Part shown: piece by piece, positions 6,495 to 13,012 of the stretch
Layout of the letters: each line of letters opens with the position of its first letter
How positions within the stretch are numbered: position 1 is the stretch's first letter
Notes under the pieces: model-generated
The model's database searches: none
The model's input: only the letters and a program-made list of their open reading frames with translations
What the model was told of the DNA's origin: nothing
Position numbers and translations under genes: made by a program
Assembly (NCBI GenBank): GCA_964564655.1
Contig: CAZMBO010000044.1
Span: forward strand, 1-13,012
Direction: 5' to 3'
DNA length: 13,012 nt
Source: UBA8687 sp964564655
Lineage (GTDB): Bacteria; Nitrospinota; Nitrospinia; Nitrospinales; VA-1

Positions 6495-6553
6495 AATTCC
6501 AGAAATTGAAATGATATGGAAGAGACTATTTTAACCTTTTAAAAGTAATTTTT

Positions 6554-7486
6554 ATGTTGAAAAATTCACGCTCATTGATCCGGCCCTCTAAACTGAATCC
6601 AGGCGATAAGGTAGGTGTAGTGTCTCCAGCAGGGCCAGTTAATAAAAAGCAATTGGAAAATGGGTTGGATGTGATTTCTGAGATGGGGTTCTATCCCGTG
6701 GTTGGGAAATATGTCTATTCCCGGTCGCGGTTCCTAGCTGGAACTGATTCACAACGGGCGAATGATATTATGGACATGGTTCGAAACCCAGAGATAAAAG
6801 CTATTTTTTGCGCACGCGGGGGTTACGGTACAAACCGGGTTCTTGAATACCTGGATGCTAAAGTGATACGGGCCAACGCGAAAATTTTTGTGGGATCTAG
6901 TGATATTACCTTGCTACTTCATTATCTATATCTTTATTGTGGTTTGTTGAGTTTTCATGGTCCGATGGTTGCGGGTAGTTTTGGTCGGGCTCCCATGAAG
7001 CAATCGTGCGAACAAATCAAAAATATATTAATGGGAAAGCCAACCTTGCTTACTTGCCGAAAAGCTAAGGTTTTTTCAAAAGGTATTGCAACGGGGAAAA
7101 TAACCGGAGGCTGCCTGACATTGCTTTGCCGCTCTCTGAGTACTTCCTATGAGATACAAACTCGCAATCGGATTTTGATTATAGAAGATGTGAATGAACC
7201 TTTGTATAAACTCGATGGAATGCTATGGCAATTGAAGGCAGCCAGAAAGTTTAAAGGGATCCGAGGAATAGTTTTTGGAGAGATGATCAACTGCAAACCC
7301 CAAAAGTATGGCGATGGTAAATTTGAAGATATTCTTGCCGACCTGTTTCCAAATCCTAAAATCCCTATCATCACCCATTGCCCGGTAGGTCATGGTAAGG
7401 AAATTTGGACACTCCCATTTGAAACTCAGGCTACTCTCAACGCCTCGGCGAAATCTCTTGAATTGAAAAATTGTGGTGTTAAGTGA
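6554..7486 (+). CDS. ldcA: LD-carboxypeptidase (S66 family, murein tetrapeptide carboxypeptidase)
   Basis: It is predicted to remove the terminal D-Ala from murein tetrapeptides in the cytoplasm during peptidoglycan recycling. The 310 residues have no signal peptide and match the family from end to end: N-terminal LNPGDKVGVVSPAGPV (14-29), CARGGYGTNRVLEYLD (86-101), the nucleophile motif GSSDIT (114-119, Ser116 the expected catalytic serine), IIEDVNEPLYKLD (209-221) supplying the catalytic Glu, and CPVGHG (276-281) supplying the catalytic His (His280). The start is the only ATG before the conserved N-terminus. It lacks a clear Shine-Dalgarno sequence, so expression may be weak. Its last 8 bases overlap the end of hisF on the other strand, with no terminator between them. 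Some S66 members cleave other substrates such as microcin C, so the physiological substrate is inferred. Confidence 0.9.
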   Translation: MLKNSRSLIRPSKLNPGDKVGVVSPAGPVNKKQLENGLDVISEMGFYPVVGKYVYSRSRFLAGTDSQRANDIMDMVRNPEIKAIFCARGGYGTNRVLEYLDAKVIRANAKIFVGSSDITLLLHYLYLYCGLLSFHGPMVAGSFGRAPMKQSCEQIKNILMGKPTLLTCRKAKVFSKGIATGKITGGCLTLLCRSLSTSYEIQTRNRILIIEDVNEPLYKLDGMLWQLKAARKFKGIRGIVFGEMINCKPQKYGDGKFEDILADLFPNPKIPIITHCPVGHGKEIWTLPFETQATLNASAKSLELKNCGVK

Positions 7487-8315
7487 GGCGGATGCAAATA
7501 CCTCTTTCTTTCAAGTAACGTTTGGTATCGTAAATGGTAAATTCTTTAAAATGAAAAATAGAGGCAGCTAGGACAGCATCTGCTTTGCCATCCATGATTC
7601 CTTCATATAAATGATCCAGTGTCCCAGCACCTCCAGAAGCTATTACTGGGATGGTAACGGACTCTGAAACTGAGCTATTTAAATTCAAATCGTAGCCCGA
7701 TTTGGTGCCATCCCGATCCATGCTAGTGAGAAGGATTTCCCCTGCACCATAGGCTTGCATTTGCTGCGCCCATTTAACTACATTTATAGCTGTCGCTGTT
7801 CTGCCTCCATGGATATAGACCTCCCAGGATAGAGTTGTACTTTTTTTATCCAAAAGTAAATATGGGTGTTTATCGGCCCAACCCGGAATAGATGGTGGAT
7901 CAGTGACAGATTTAGTCTGCTTAGCATCAATGGCTACGACGATGCATTGGCTTCCAAAACGCTTCGCTGCTTTTTGTACAAATGCGGGGTCCTTAACGGC
8001 AGCCGAATTAATAGCCACCTTATCGGCCCCGGCTTTTAATAGATTTCGAATGTCATCCAAAGTGCGAACGCCACCCCCTACAGTAAGAGGCATGAAAACT
8101 TTTTCAGCGGTACGTGCTACGACATCTAAAATGATGTCACGCTTTTCATGAGAAGCAGTAATATCTAGGAAGGTGAGTTCATCGGCCCCTTCTTTTTCAT
8201 AAGCTGCGGCAATTTCAACAGGATCGCCTGCGTCTCGCAAATTGACAAAGTTAACCCCTTTGACCACGCGGCCATCTTTAACATCAAGGCAAGGGATAAT
8301 TCGTTTAATCAGCAT
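7479..8315 (-). CDS. hisF: Imidazole glycerol phosphate synthase subunit HisF
   Basis: It is the cyclase half of imidazole glycerol phosphate synthase. With ammonia from HisH it converts PRFAR to imidazole glycerol phosphate and AICAR, linking histidine and purine synthesis. The (beta/alpha)8 barrel motifs are clear: IIPCLDV with catalytic Asp11, VGGGVR (79-84), AIDAK with catalytic Asp130, LLTSMDRDGTKSGYD (195-209) and VIASGGAG (224-231). At 278 residues it is longer than the usual 250-258, because about 24 extra residues, rich in Pro, Asp and Lys, lie between the IDAK strand and the WEVYIHGGR segment (about 133-162). The start is 5 nt after the hisA stop and has no visible Shine-Dalgarno, so it is probably coupled to hisA translation. 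hisH is not in the window. The 3' end overlaps the LD-carboxypeptidase gene tail to tail. Confidence 0.95.
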   Translation of the reverse strand: MLIKRIIPCLDVKDGRVVKGVNFVNLRDAGDPVEIAAAYEKEGADELTFLDITASHEKRDIILDVVARTAEKVFMPLTVGGGVRTLDDIRNLLKAGADKVAINSAAVKDPAFVQKAAKRFGSQCIVVAIDAKQTKSVTDPPSIPGWADKHPYLLLDKKSTTLSWEVYIHGGRTATAINVVKWAQQMQAYGAGEILLTSMDRDGTKSGYDLNLNSSVSESVTIPVIASGGAGTLDHLYEGIMDGKADAVLAASIFHFKEFTIYDTKRYLKERGICIRLT

Positions 8316-8320
8316 GAGTG

Positions 8321-9040
8321 TTAGATGAGACTTTTTGCGTCGCTGTACGATAAGGTTTTGTCATAAAGTGCTTTTCCGATAATTACTCCCTCTACACCAT
8401 AAGATTCAAGCTTCATTAGATTTTTTATGTCTTCAAAGCGACTGACTCCGCCGGAGGCGATAACAGGCAATTGAGCGGCTTCCGCAAACTCTTTTATACT
8501 TTCAAGGTTAGGGCCTTGAAGCATTCCATCCCGACTGATATCCGTAAAGATGAACCCTGCAATGCCGTAGCCTCGCATTTTGATTGCAAGGTCGGTCGCC
8601 TTCTGGTCAGAAACTTCAACCCAGCCTTTAACCGCAACCAAACCATCTCTAGCATCGATACCGACAATTATTTTTCCTGGGAATTTTTTGCATGCTTGTT
8701 CCACAAACTCGGGTTGCTTTTGGGCAATCGTTCCTAAAATAACTCGGTAGACCCCGGCGTTGACATATTCTTCTATTGCGGAAAGAGTTCGAATGCCGCC
8801 CCCTACTTGAATATCAACGGAACTGCTATATATGATTTCCTTTACGATCTTTGAGTTTTTTGGCGAACCTTCAAAGGCTCCGTCTAAATCAACAACGTGA
8901 ATCAGTCGAGCGCCTTCTTCATCCCAATGATCTGCCATTTCTTTGGGATGGTCCGAATAAATTGTTTCCTGATCGGCTTTTCCCTGAGAAAGGCGTACAC
9001 ATTTGCCATTTTTTATGTCTACTGCGGGTATAATTTTCAT
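8321..9040 (-). CDS. hisA: Phosphoribosylformimino-5-aminoimidazole carboxamide ribotide isomerase HisA
   Basis: It isomerises ProFAR to PRFAR, the substrate of HisF/HisH, in the fourth step of histidine synthesis. The 239 residues have standard length and show IIPAVDIK with catalytic Asp8, the VDLDGA stretch (50-55), VGGGIR (79-84), GIDARDG with the second catalytic Asp129, FTDISRDGMLQGPN (165-178) and VIASGGV in the phosphate-binding half. It is the first gene of a two-gene hisA-hisF unit. The ATG at 9040 begins the conserved MKIIPAVD, so the start is certain although the ribosome binding site is weak. The AT-rich 222-bp region upstream is shared with rfbC. I see no attenuator with a run of histidine codons there and no convincing minus-strand promoter. 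Confidence 0.96.
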   Translation of the reverse strand: MKIIPAVDIKNGKCVRLSQGKADQETIYSDHPKEMADHWDEEGARLIHVVDLDGAFEGSPKNSKIVKEIIYSSSVDIQVGGGIRTLSAIEEYVNAGVYRVILGTIAQKQPEFVEQACKKFPGKIIVGIDARDGLVAVKGWVEVSDQKATDLAIKMRGYGIAGFIFTDISRDGMLQGPNLESIKEFAEAAQLPVIASGGVSRFEDIKNLMKLESYGVEGVIIGKALYDKTLSYSDAKSLI

Positions 9041-9169
9041 CGAAGCTCTAGAGGTTTATTTTTTCTAGGGATCTATACTAACAAATTTTAGAGATAACCT
9101 TGCATTATTCTAGTCATTAAATCTTCACCTGATCACTGATATATAAACCAAACTAATTTGTTCCTGCGA

Positions 9170-9199
9170 TTACCAATTTTACTCTAGGCGTTATATAAT
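9170..9199 (+). promoter_or_regulatory. Sigma70-type promoter of rfbC
   Basis: A -35 TTACCA (9170-9175, four of six consensus bases), an 18-nt spacer and a perfect -10 TATAAT (9194-9199). Initiation near 9206 would leave a leader of about 57 nt before rfbC. Confidence 0.55.
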
Positions 9200-9262
9200 C
9201 TTCTTCCTTAATCTGGGTTTTCCTTCAACACCCATTTTATTACTTGCAATCAGGATTTTAAT

Positions 9263-9796
9263 ATGACTTTTAAAGTGGAAAAATCGGATTTGAAAGGGGT
9301 ATTGTTAATCCAGCCTGCTGTCCATACCGATTCACGAGGCAGATTTTTTGAGAGCTTCCAAAAAGAAAGGTATAAAGAAATAGGGATAGAGGAGGAGTTT
9401 GTTCAGGACAACCACTCTGTTTCCCAAAAAAATACCATTCGTGGCCTCCACTATAGAGTTGCCCCGGAGCAATCCAAACTGGTACGGGTAATCAGAGGTG
9501 AGGTGTTCGATGTGGTGGTAGACATTCGTAAAGGATCTCCCACTTTTGGTCAGTGGAGAGGTTATACTTTGTCAGATACTAATCATCTTCAAATTTATAT
9601 CCCTGTGGGATTTGCACATGGATTTTGTGTTCTCAGCGAAATGGCTGAGTTTTTATACAAAGTTTCTGAGTATTATTCTGCTGAAAAGGAAAAAGGCATT
9701 ATGTGGAATGATCAAGACATTGGTATCGACTGGCCAATTTCAAATCCTATTCTCTCGGAAAAGGATAAAACCAATCTTACATTAAAAGATTTGTAG
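9263..9796 (+). CDS. rfbC: dTDP-4-dehydrorhamnose 3,5-epimerase (RmlC)
   Basis: It epimerises dTDP-4-keto-6-deoxyglucose at C3 and C5 on the way to dTDP-L-rhamnose, a precursor for O-antigen or other surface glycans. The 177-residue cupin shows the complete family pattern: SRGRFFE (24-30), FVQDNHSVS (46-54), IRGLHYR with catalytic His63, KLVRVIRGEVFDVVVDIRKG (72-91), IPVGFAHGF (113-121), EFLYK with catalytic Tyr132, and GIMWNDQDIGIDWP (145-158). Full length and all key residues suggest an active enzyme. AGGA lies 7 nt before the ATG and a good promoter lies upstream. The other rml genes (A, B and D) are not adjacent, although the GT9 gene at 11937-12944 is also a glycan gene. It converges with the 650-codon gene, whose stop is only about 20 bp away. 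Related cupins acting on other dTDP-sugars cannot be fully excluded. Confidence 0.93.
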   Translation: MTFKVEKSDLKGVLLIQPAVHTDSRGRFFESFQKERYKEIGIEEEFVQDNHSVSQKNTIRGLHYRVAPEQSKLVRVIRGEVFDVVVDIRKGSPTFGQWRGYTLSDTNHLQIYIPVGFAHGFCVLSEMAEFLYKVSEYYSAEKEKGIMWNDQDIGIDWPISNPILSEKDKTNLTLKDL

Positions 9797-9817
9797 TTAG
9801 AAATGGGGATAGATTTC

Positions 9818-11770
9818 CTAATTAGGTCTTCTAAAACCGCGCATTTGCGGGATGGTACCGTCAAAGGTATCTTCGGTAGCAGGTGGATCTGCTTTTTTCT
9901 TCTGTTCGCTTCTTTTCTGTGCAAGATAAACCACGATATCGGGGTTGACTTGGTTCTCTGGGCACATCTTTAAATGCTGACGGAAGAACGGCATGTTGTA
10001 AATAGGATCGTTATATAGTGCATCAAGCTTGTAATGATCGAACAATCCTTGTAGCTGACGCGGTCCTACCAGAAACATGAACCCTTCGGGCATTAATGCT
10101 TCTGACAATGCCGTCAACATGCTTTCGCAGGCTTCGCGATCCTGATGGTACATGAATGGAATCCATTTAAAGATCAAATCATATTTTTGGCTATACGCAT
10201 GGCGAATATGTTCTTGCTCTTCCAGGAACGAAACTCTTTCCAAATTATTCAACTGATCCCGCGAGGCAGCGTAGTTCCATAGGAGTTGCGCATTTTTCTG
10301 TGCGAACTCCGGATCGCTGTATAGCACGGTGTACGTTCGGTCTTTCGAACTGTCGATGCAACCTGCAAGTACAGTGTCAAAGGTATGGATGAGCACCGAT
10401 TCCATTTTTTCCAGTTTAGCAGGCATTGCCGGTGCCATTTCCATATAATGAAAAATTTGATCGAGCACCATTGGTTGCATGGAAGACTCATCTATATCTG
10501 CTTGTCCTTCGGGATAAAAAGGGACGGTGTATATTGATTTTATCGGGTCAACTTGTGGTGGCTCGCCGTTAAAAAACCATTTCCATGTGAAAGGGTATTT
10601 CTGTGCCAATTTAGTTGAATAAGTCTGAGCCCTCAACCCCCAACTGGGTTCAAAATGAATTTCTCTTCCCCGTTCCCCTTCGAGAAGGGTAAACGTCTGA
10701 TTGCCTACACGCACTTCACGTTCGATAGGAGGTTTTCTAACCCCACCACAGTTGATAAAAGGAAAAGTAATCGGATCGTCAAATACTGTGACTTTGTAGA
10801 GGTAGCCGTCTTGAGCGGTGATAGCTACCTTTTGCTTTTCACTGAAATATCTGACCGGTGGATATTTTTGCGGAGTCCAGGTGATTTCGTGCGAGGTTTG
10901 AGGGTCCATAAAAACGGTTTTGATATTTTTTCCTTCGGGTCCTTTGGGCTCAAAAAATGCCGAAAAAATATTAAACGCTTCCTTGGAAGGGTAGGTCGGT
11001 AAACCACGATATCTTAACGGGGCTAGTTTTTCTTCACGCGATTGGTCGTTGTAAATTCCCCAGATGAACTCAAAAACAGCGCCGCCAGTTCCTGGCAGGG
11101 TGGACTGGAAAAGTTCCACCACAGGAATTAGGTCAAGTTTTGCCCAGTTGACTTGGAACATGAAACTAATAAATATGGATTTATCGAACGTACCTTCGTG
11201 CAATGCGTAAAGACCATCTTTGGTAAGGCGGATATCATATTTGCCTTCGCCTTGATGGACCATATGATCGTCGTCATAAAAATATTTCACTTCTGATGCT
11301 GGTACACGCCAGGCTTCTGCGGCTTTTTCGCGTAGGCCATCCAGAGACATATTTTCCCAGCCTTCATGAGGGCTGATATCGATTTGAGTGGAAAAAGTTT
11401 TTGCGCGTGGCTTGATGCCCACCCATTGTCTGCAATCGAGTTGCATGCGGGCGAATGCCAACTGCATTTCGCCGGTATTTTCATCTTCCGTCCATAATGC
11501 TTCGTGCAACGGAGTACCTTCTGGATCAGTGCAGAGAAAACGCTGTCCTTTTTCGTTGTAAAAGACGATATGCTGGCTTGGGAAAACTTTTACTCGGGTA
11601 TTTACGACTGTGGCCGACTCATTTTCGTACCAAAATTCACAACCATCTTGTTCTTCTATTTTCAGGCTGGGAATCATTTTTTCCAAATTTGCTGCGTAAG
11701 AAAGATTGTTGGCGAATATAAGGGAACCATCCCGAGTCAATGCCTCTATGATTTTTTCAATTTTTGTCAC
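9818..11770 (-). CDS. Conserved-looking protein of unknown function with degenerate methyltransferase-like C-terminal region
   Basis: I do not recognise the 650-residue product. The start is a GTG with GAGGG 7 nt upstream, fed by a near-consensus promoter. It is predicted to be soluble: no signal peptide or membrane segment is visible. The N-terminal 440 residues are rich in aromatic residues and prolines (for example TYPSKEAFNIFSAFFEPKG, about 259-277, and PPVRYFSEKQKV, 304-315), suggesting a globular beta-rich fold. Residues about 455-620 resemble the back half of a class I methyltransferase: YTVLYSDPEF (480-489), ERVSFLEE (511-518), YDLIFKWIPFMYH (530-542) and LMPEGFMFLVGP (559-570) match strands 2 to 5 of that fold. 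The glycine-rich SAM-binding motif before them is absent, so SAM binding is doubtful. The tail (621-650) is charged and probably disordered. The gene is monocistronic and converges on rfbC. Function is unassigned. Confidence 0.85.
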   Translation of the reverse strand: MTKIEKIIEALTRDGSLIFANNLSYAANLEKMIPSLKIEEQDGCEFWYENESATVVNTRVKVFPSQHIVFYNEKGQRFLCTDPEGTPLHEALWTEDENTGEMQLAFARMQLDCRQWVGIKPRAKTFSTQIDISPHEGWENMSLDGLREKAAEAWRVPASEVKYFYDDDHMVHQGEGKYDIRLTKDGLYALHEGTFDKSIFISFMFQVNWAKLDLIPVVELFQSTLPGTGGAVFEFIWGIYNDQSREEKLAPLRYRGLPTYPSKEAFNIFSAFFEPKGPEGKNIKTVFMDPQTSHEITWTPQKYPPVRYFSEKQKVAITAQDGYLYKVTVFDDPITFPFINCGGVRKPPIEREVRVGNQTFTLLEGERGREIHFEPSWGLRAQTYSTKLAQKYPFTWKWFFNGEPPQVDPIKSIYTVPFYPEGQADIDESSMQPMVLDQIFHYMEMAPAMPAKLEKMESVLIHTFDTVLAGCIDSSKDRTYTVLYSDPEFAQKNAQLLWNYAASRDQLNNLERVSFLEEQEHIRHAYSQKYDLIFKWIPFMYHQDREACESMLTALSEALMPEGFMFLVGPRQLQGLFDHYKLDALYNDPIYNMPFFRQHLKMCPENQVNPDIVVYLAQKRSEQKKKADPPATEDTFDGTIPQMRGFRRPN

Positions 11771-11777
11771 TATTTAT

Positions 11778-11782
11778 CCCTC
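11778..11782 (-). promoter_or_regulatory. Ribosome binding site supporting the GTG start at 11770
   Basis: GAGGG on the minus strand, 7 nt before GTG. It decides this non-ATG start; the next in-frame ATG is some 30 codons downstream and has no comparable site. Confidence 0.7.
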
Positions 11783-11817
11783 AGTGGTATTGCCTGACTT
11801 GAAAGAATGAAAGGGTG

Positions 11818-11847
11818 ATTATAGTTAGCCTCGTTCCAATCTGTCAA
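11818..11847 (-). promoter_or_regulatory. Near-perfect sigma70 promoter of the 650-codon gene
   Basis: On the minus strand TTGACA (11847-11842), an 18-nt spacer and TATAAT (11823-11818): both hexamers match consensus fully. Initiation near 11811 gives a leader of about 40 nt before the GTG at 11770. Confidence 0.8.
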
Positions 11848-11857
11848 CCATCGATGG
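11848..11857. promoter_or_regulatory. 10-bp palindrome abutting the -35 box
   Basis: CCATCGATGG is a perfect palindrome lying directly upstream of the TTGACA element of the 650-codon gene, where an operator or activator site would sit. There is no direct evidence for a regulator. Confidence 0.3.
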
Positions 11858-11890
11858 CTGTATTCCAAAGCCCCTAAACGAGTACTTGCC

Positions 11891-11915
11891 GATTGAAGAC
11901 ATCCTCTCTTCAATC
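11891..11915. other. 9-bp perfect hairpin downstream of the GT9 gene
   Basis: GATTGAAGA (11891-11899) and TCTTCAATC (11907-11915) are perfect inverted arms around a 7-nt loop. The hairpin begins 22 nt past the GT9 stop codon. No T-run follows on either strand, so it is not a canonical intrinsic terminator, though it may stabilise the 3' end of the GT9 mRNA or serve as a protein site. Confidence 0.45.
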
Positions 11916-11936
11916 ACTAAAGTATATCCCGACCCA

Positions 11937-12944
11937 CTACAGATTAGTTTTTTCTGCCAGCAATTCTTCTACCTTTCTCCAAACCTGATCTACCGTGATA
12001 CATCTAAAATATAATTCTCCTGGATCTTGCTCCTCGACATATTCTTTACTTTCTGGGTCGATTGTAATAGCCCTGAACAAATGACCCGGAATTTCAACTG
12101 GTCCGCAACCCAAAGGCGAAGTTGTTCCAAAAAGTGCTACAATCGGCGTTTTCATGGCAAACCCAATATGCATGGGACCTGTATCAGAAGTTACCATGAG
12201 TCTCGCTTTCGAAATAATGTCAGCATTCACCAGGATAGGCTGGCTACAGACTTCCACTACCCTGGCAGTATTGAGTTCCTTTACAATTTTTTGAGCTCGG
12301 TTTTTATAGTCCGGACCACCCCCTAAAATTATATTCAAGGATGTTTCCTTGAGAATCCTACTTGCTAGCTCTTTGAAACGATCAACCATCCATCGCTTTC
12401 TTTCAACAGACGCCCCTAAATTCAGATAAACATATTCTCCTGCGACAAAATTATGCTTCTTCAATAATTTTGTCGAACTGTCTAGAGTAGCCTGATCAAG
12501 AAAGATTTCCATTTGACCACCGTCTGATTTAACGCCAAACTTCTCGAGCATGATTAATCTCCTTTGTATTCCGTGAACCTTGTCATCTGTTTTCATACGA
12601 TGCGACTCCGGAATCCAATCATGGTTCTGGTGAGTCCAGATTGGCACGGAAGGAAGCCAAGGCAACATTCTTCGAAAATTGCGGTTGGTATGAAAAATAT
12701 AAATGGCATCATAATGCCTCCCAAACAATTTAAGTCCTAAAATGGGTTGAAGGTACCACTGGCTACCATATTCATAGATATGGTTTAAATAGGGGTTAAA
12801 GTCGAATAAAGATCTCCAGGTCTTATTTACGACCAAATCTATATCCAATGCGGGAAAAGTCTTCTTCAGAGCCCTAATTGCGGGAGTTCCCCAAAGGCAA
12901 TCACCCATGCCTGTTGTGCTTACTACCAGTACTCTTTCTATCAT
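11937..12944 (-). CDS. Glycosyltransferase family 9 (heptosyltransferase-like) protein
   Basis: A GT-B glycosyltransferase of the ADP-heptose:LPS heptosyltransferase family, expected on the cytoplasmic face of the inner membrane in LPS core or related glycan assembly. The 335 residues begin with RVLVVSTTGMGDCLWGTPAI (4-23), matching the family's N-terminal 'GD' loop (Asp15 in the position of the catalytic base). They continue with LNLGASVERKRW (174-185, Lys183 equivalent to the conserved KxW lysine), NIILGGGPD (204-212) and the diagnostic SDTGPMHIGFAMKTPIVALFG (253-273, the DxGPxH motif that contacts the ADP sugar). The ATG at 12944 starts the conserved beta strand, but no clear ribosome binding site precedes it. 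Donor and acceptor cannot be told from sequence, since many GT9 members are not true WaaC/WaaF/WaaQ enzymes, so no symbol is given. Neighbours beyond the right edge are unknown. Confidence 0.9.
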   Translation of the reverse strand: MIERVLVVSTTGMGDCLWGTPAIRALKKTFPALDIDLVVNKTWRSLFDFNPYLNHIYEYGSQWYLQPILGLKLFGRHYDAIYIFHTNRNFRRMLPWLPSVPIWTHQNHDWIPESHRMKTDDKVHGIQRRLIMLEKFGVKSDGGQMEIFLDQATLDSSTKLLKKHNFVAGEYVYLNLGASVERKRWMVDRFKELASRILKETSLNIILGGGPDYKNRAQKIVKELNTARVVEVCSQPILVNADIISKARLMVTSDTGPMHIGFAMKTPIVALFGTTSPLGCGPVEIPGHLFRAITIDPESKEYVEEQDPGELYFRCITVDQVWRKVEELLAEKTNL

Positions 12945-12963
12945 CTATTTATTTCAATAAACA

Positions 12964-12969
12964 TTTATA
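12964..12969 (-). promoter_or_regulatory. Possible -10 box of the GT9 gene
   Basis: TATAAA on the minus strand, about 20 nt before the start codon. No good -35 is visible at 16-18 nt, and the gene may instead be read from an upstream operon outside the window. Confidence 0.2.
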
Positions 12970-13012
12970 ATCGGCATCCCAACGGAATGCATTGCTGATG
13001 CGAGCATCATAT

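Larger units (their letters stand above)
6103..6553. other. Divergent intergenic region interrupted by an assembly gap
   Basis: The region separates the exporter operon (minus) from the LD-carboxypeptidase (plus). Positions 6259-6358 are 100 N, a placeholder of unknown true length, so a whole small gene could be missing. Right of the gap, two open stretches run into it: a minus-strand frame starting at 6494 and a plus-strand frame ending in TAA near 6418. At most one of them is likely to be real. Left of the gap the DNA is very AT-rich with no clear promoter. An inverted repeat CTGGAA/TTCCAG (6485-6490 and 6497-6502) lies over the minus-strand start codon. Confidence 0.7.

Noticed and set aside
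9797..9821. Small bulged hairpin TTAG-AAAT / ATTT-C-CTAA between rfbC and the convergent gene, as a bidirectional terminator
   Set aside because: The stem is AT-rich and bulged, with no T-run on either side; at best a weak signal.

Overview
The window reads as ordinary chromosome from a Gram-negative, fairly AT-rich bacterium. The evidence is a heptosyltransferase-type glycosyltransferase, an RmlC epimerase, an LD-carboxypeptidase for cytoplasmic murein recycling, and a Gld-type ABC exporter of the kind found in non-gliding diderms. Deep-branching marine or sediment lineages such as Nitrospinota or former Deltaproteobacteria would fit, but this is a weak inference. Two runs of exactly 100 N (1628-1727 and 6259-6358) are scaffold gaps, so this is a draft genome, MAG or single-cell assembly. 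I see no phage, transposon, CRISPR array, tRNA or rRNA.

Layout. dut lies at 130-561 on the minus strand with its own extended -10 promoter. Positions 562-1351 hold no credible protein gene. On the minus strand, however, they carry a TTGACA promoter candidate, a series of hairpins and long-range helices, and a strong intrinsic terminator just upstream of dut; I read this as a candidate structured non-coding RNA of about 500 nt. Next comes a minus-strand operon (6102 down to 1352): GldA-like ATPase, GldF-like permease, GldG-like auxiliary protein and a DUF4340 protein. The genes are joined by two ATGA overlaps and one 4-nt gap. Its upstream region (6103-6553) is interrupted by the second gap. 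On the plus strand follows an LD-carboxypeptidase (6554-7486), whose end overlaps the end of hisF. hisA and hisF (9040 down to 7479) form a two-gene histidine/AICAR unit. A divergent intergenic region with a good plus-strand promoter leads into rfbC (rmlC). Converging on rfbC is a 650-codon gene (11770 down to 9818) of unknown function with a degenerate methyltransferase-like C-terminal part and a near-perfect sigma70 promoter. A family 9 glycosyltransferase (12944 down to 11937) closes the window.

Functionally, the window mixes housekeeping (dUTP removal, histidine synthesis), envelope work (GT9, RmlC, LD-carboxypeptidase) and a probable envelope-related ABC system. The items most worth a second look are the structured RNA locus at 624-1164, with a helix that competes with its terminator, and the 650-residue unknown protein with its strong promoter and flanking palindromes. 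The HisF insertion and the probably undersized assembly gap inside the DUF4340 gene are also notable.
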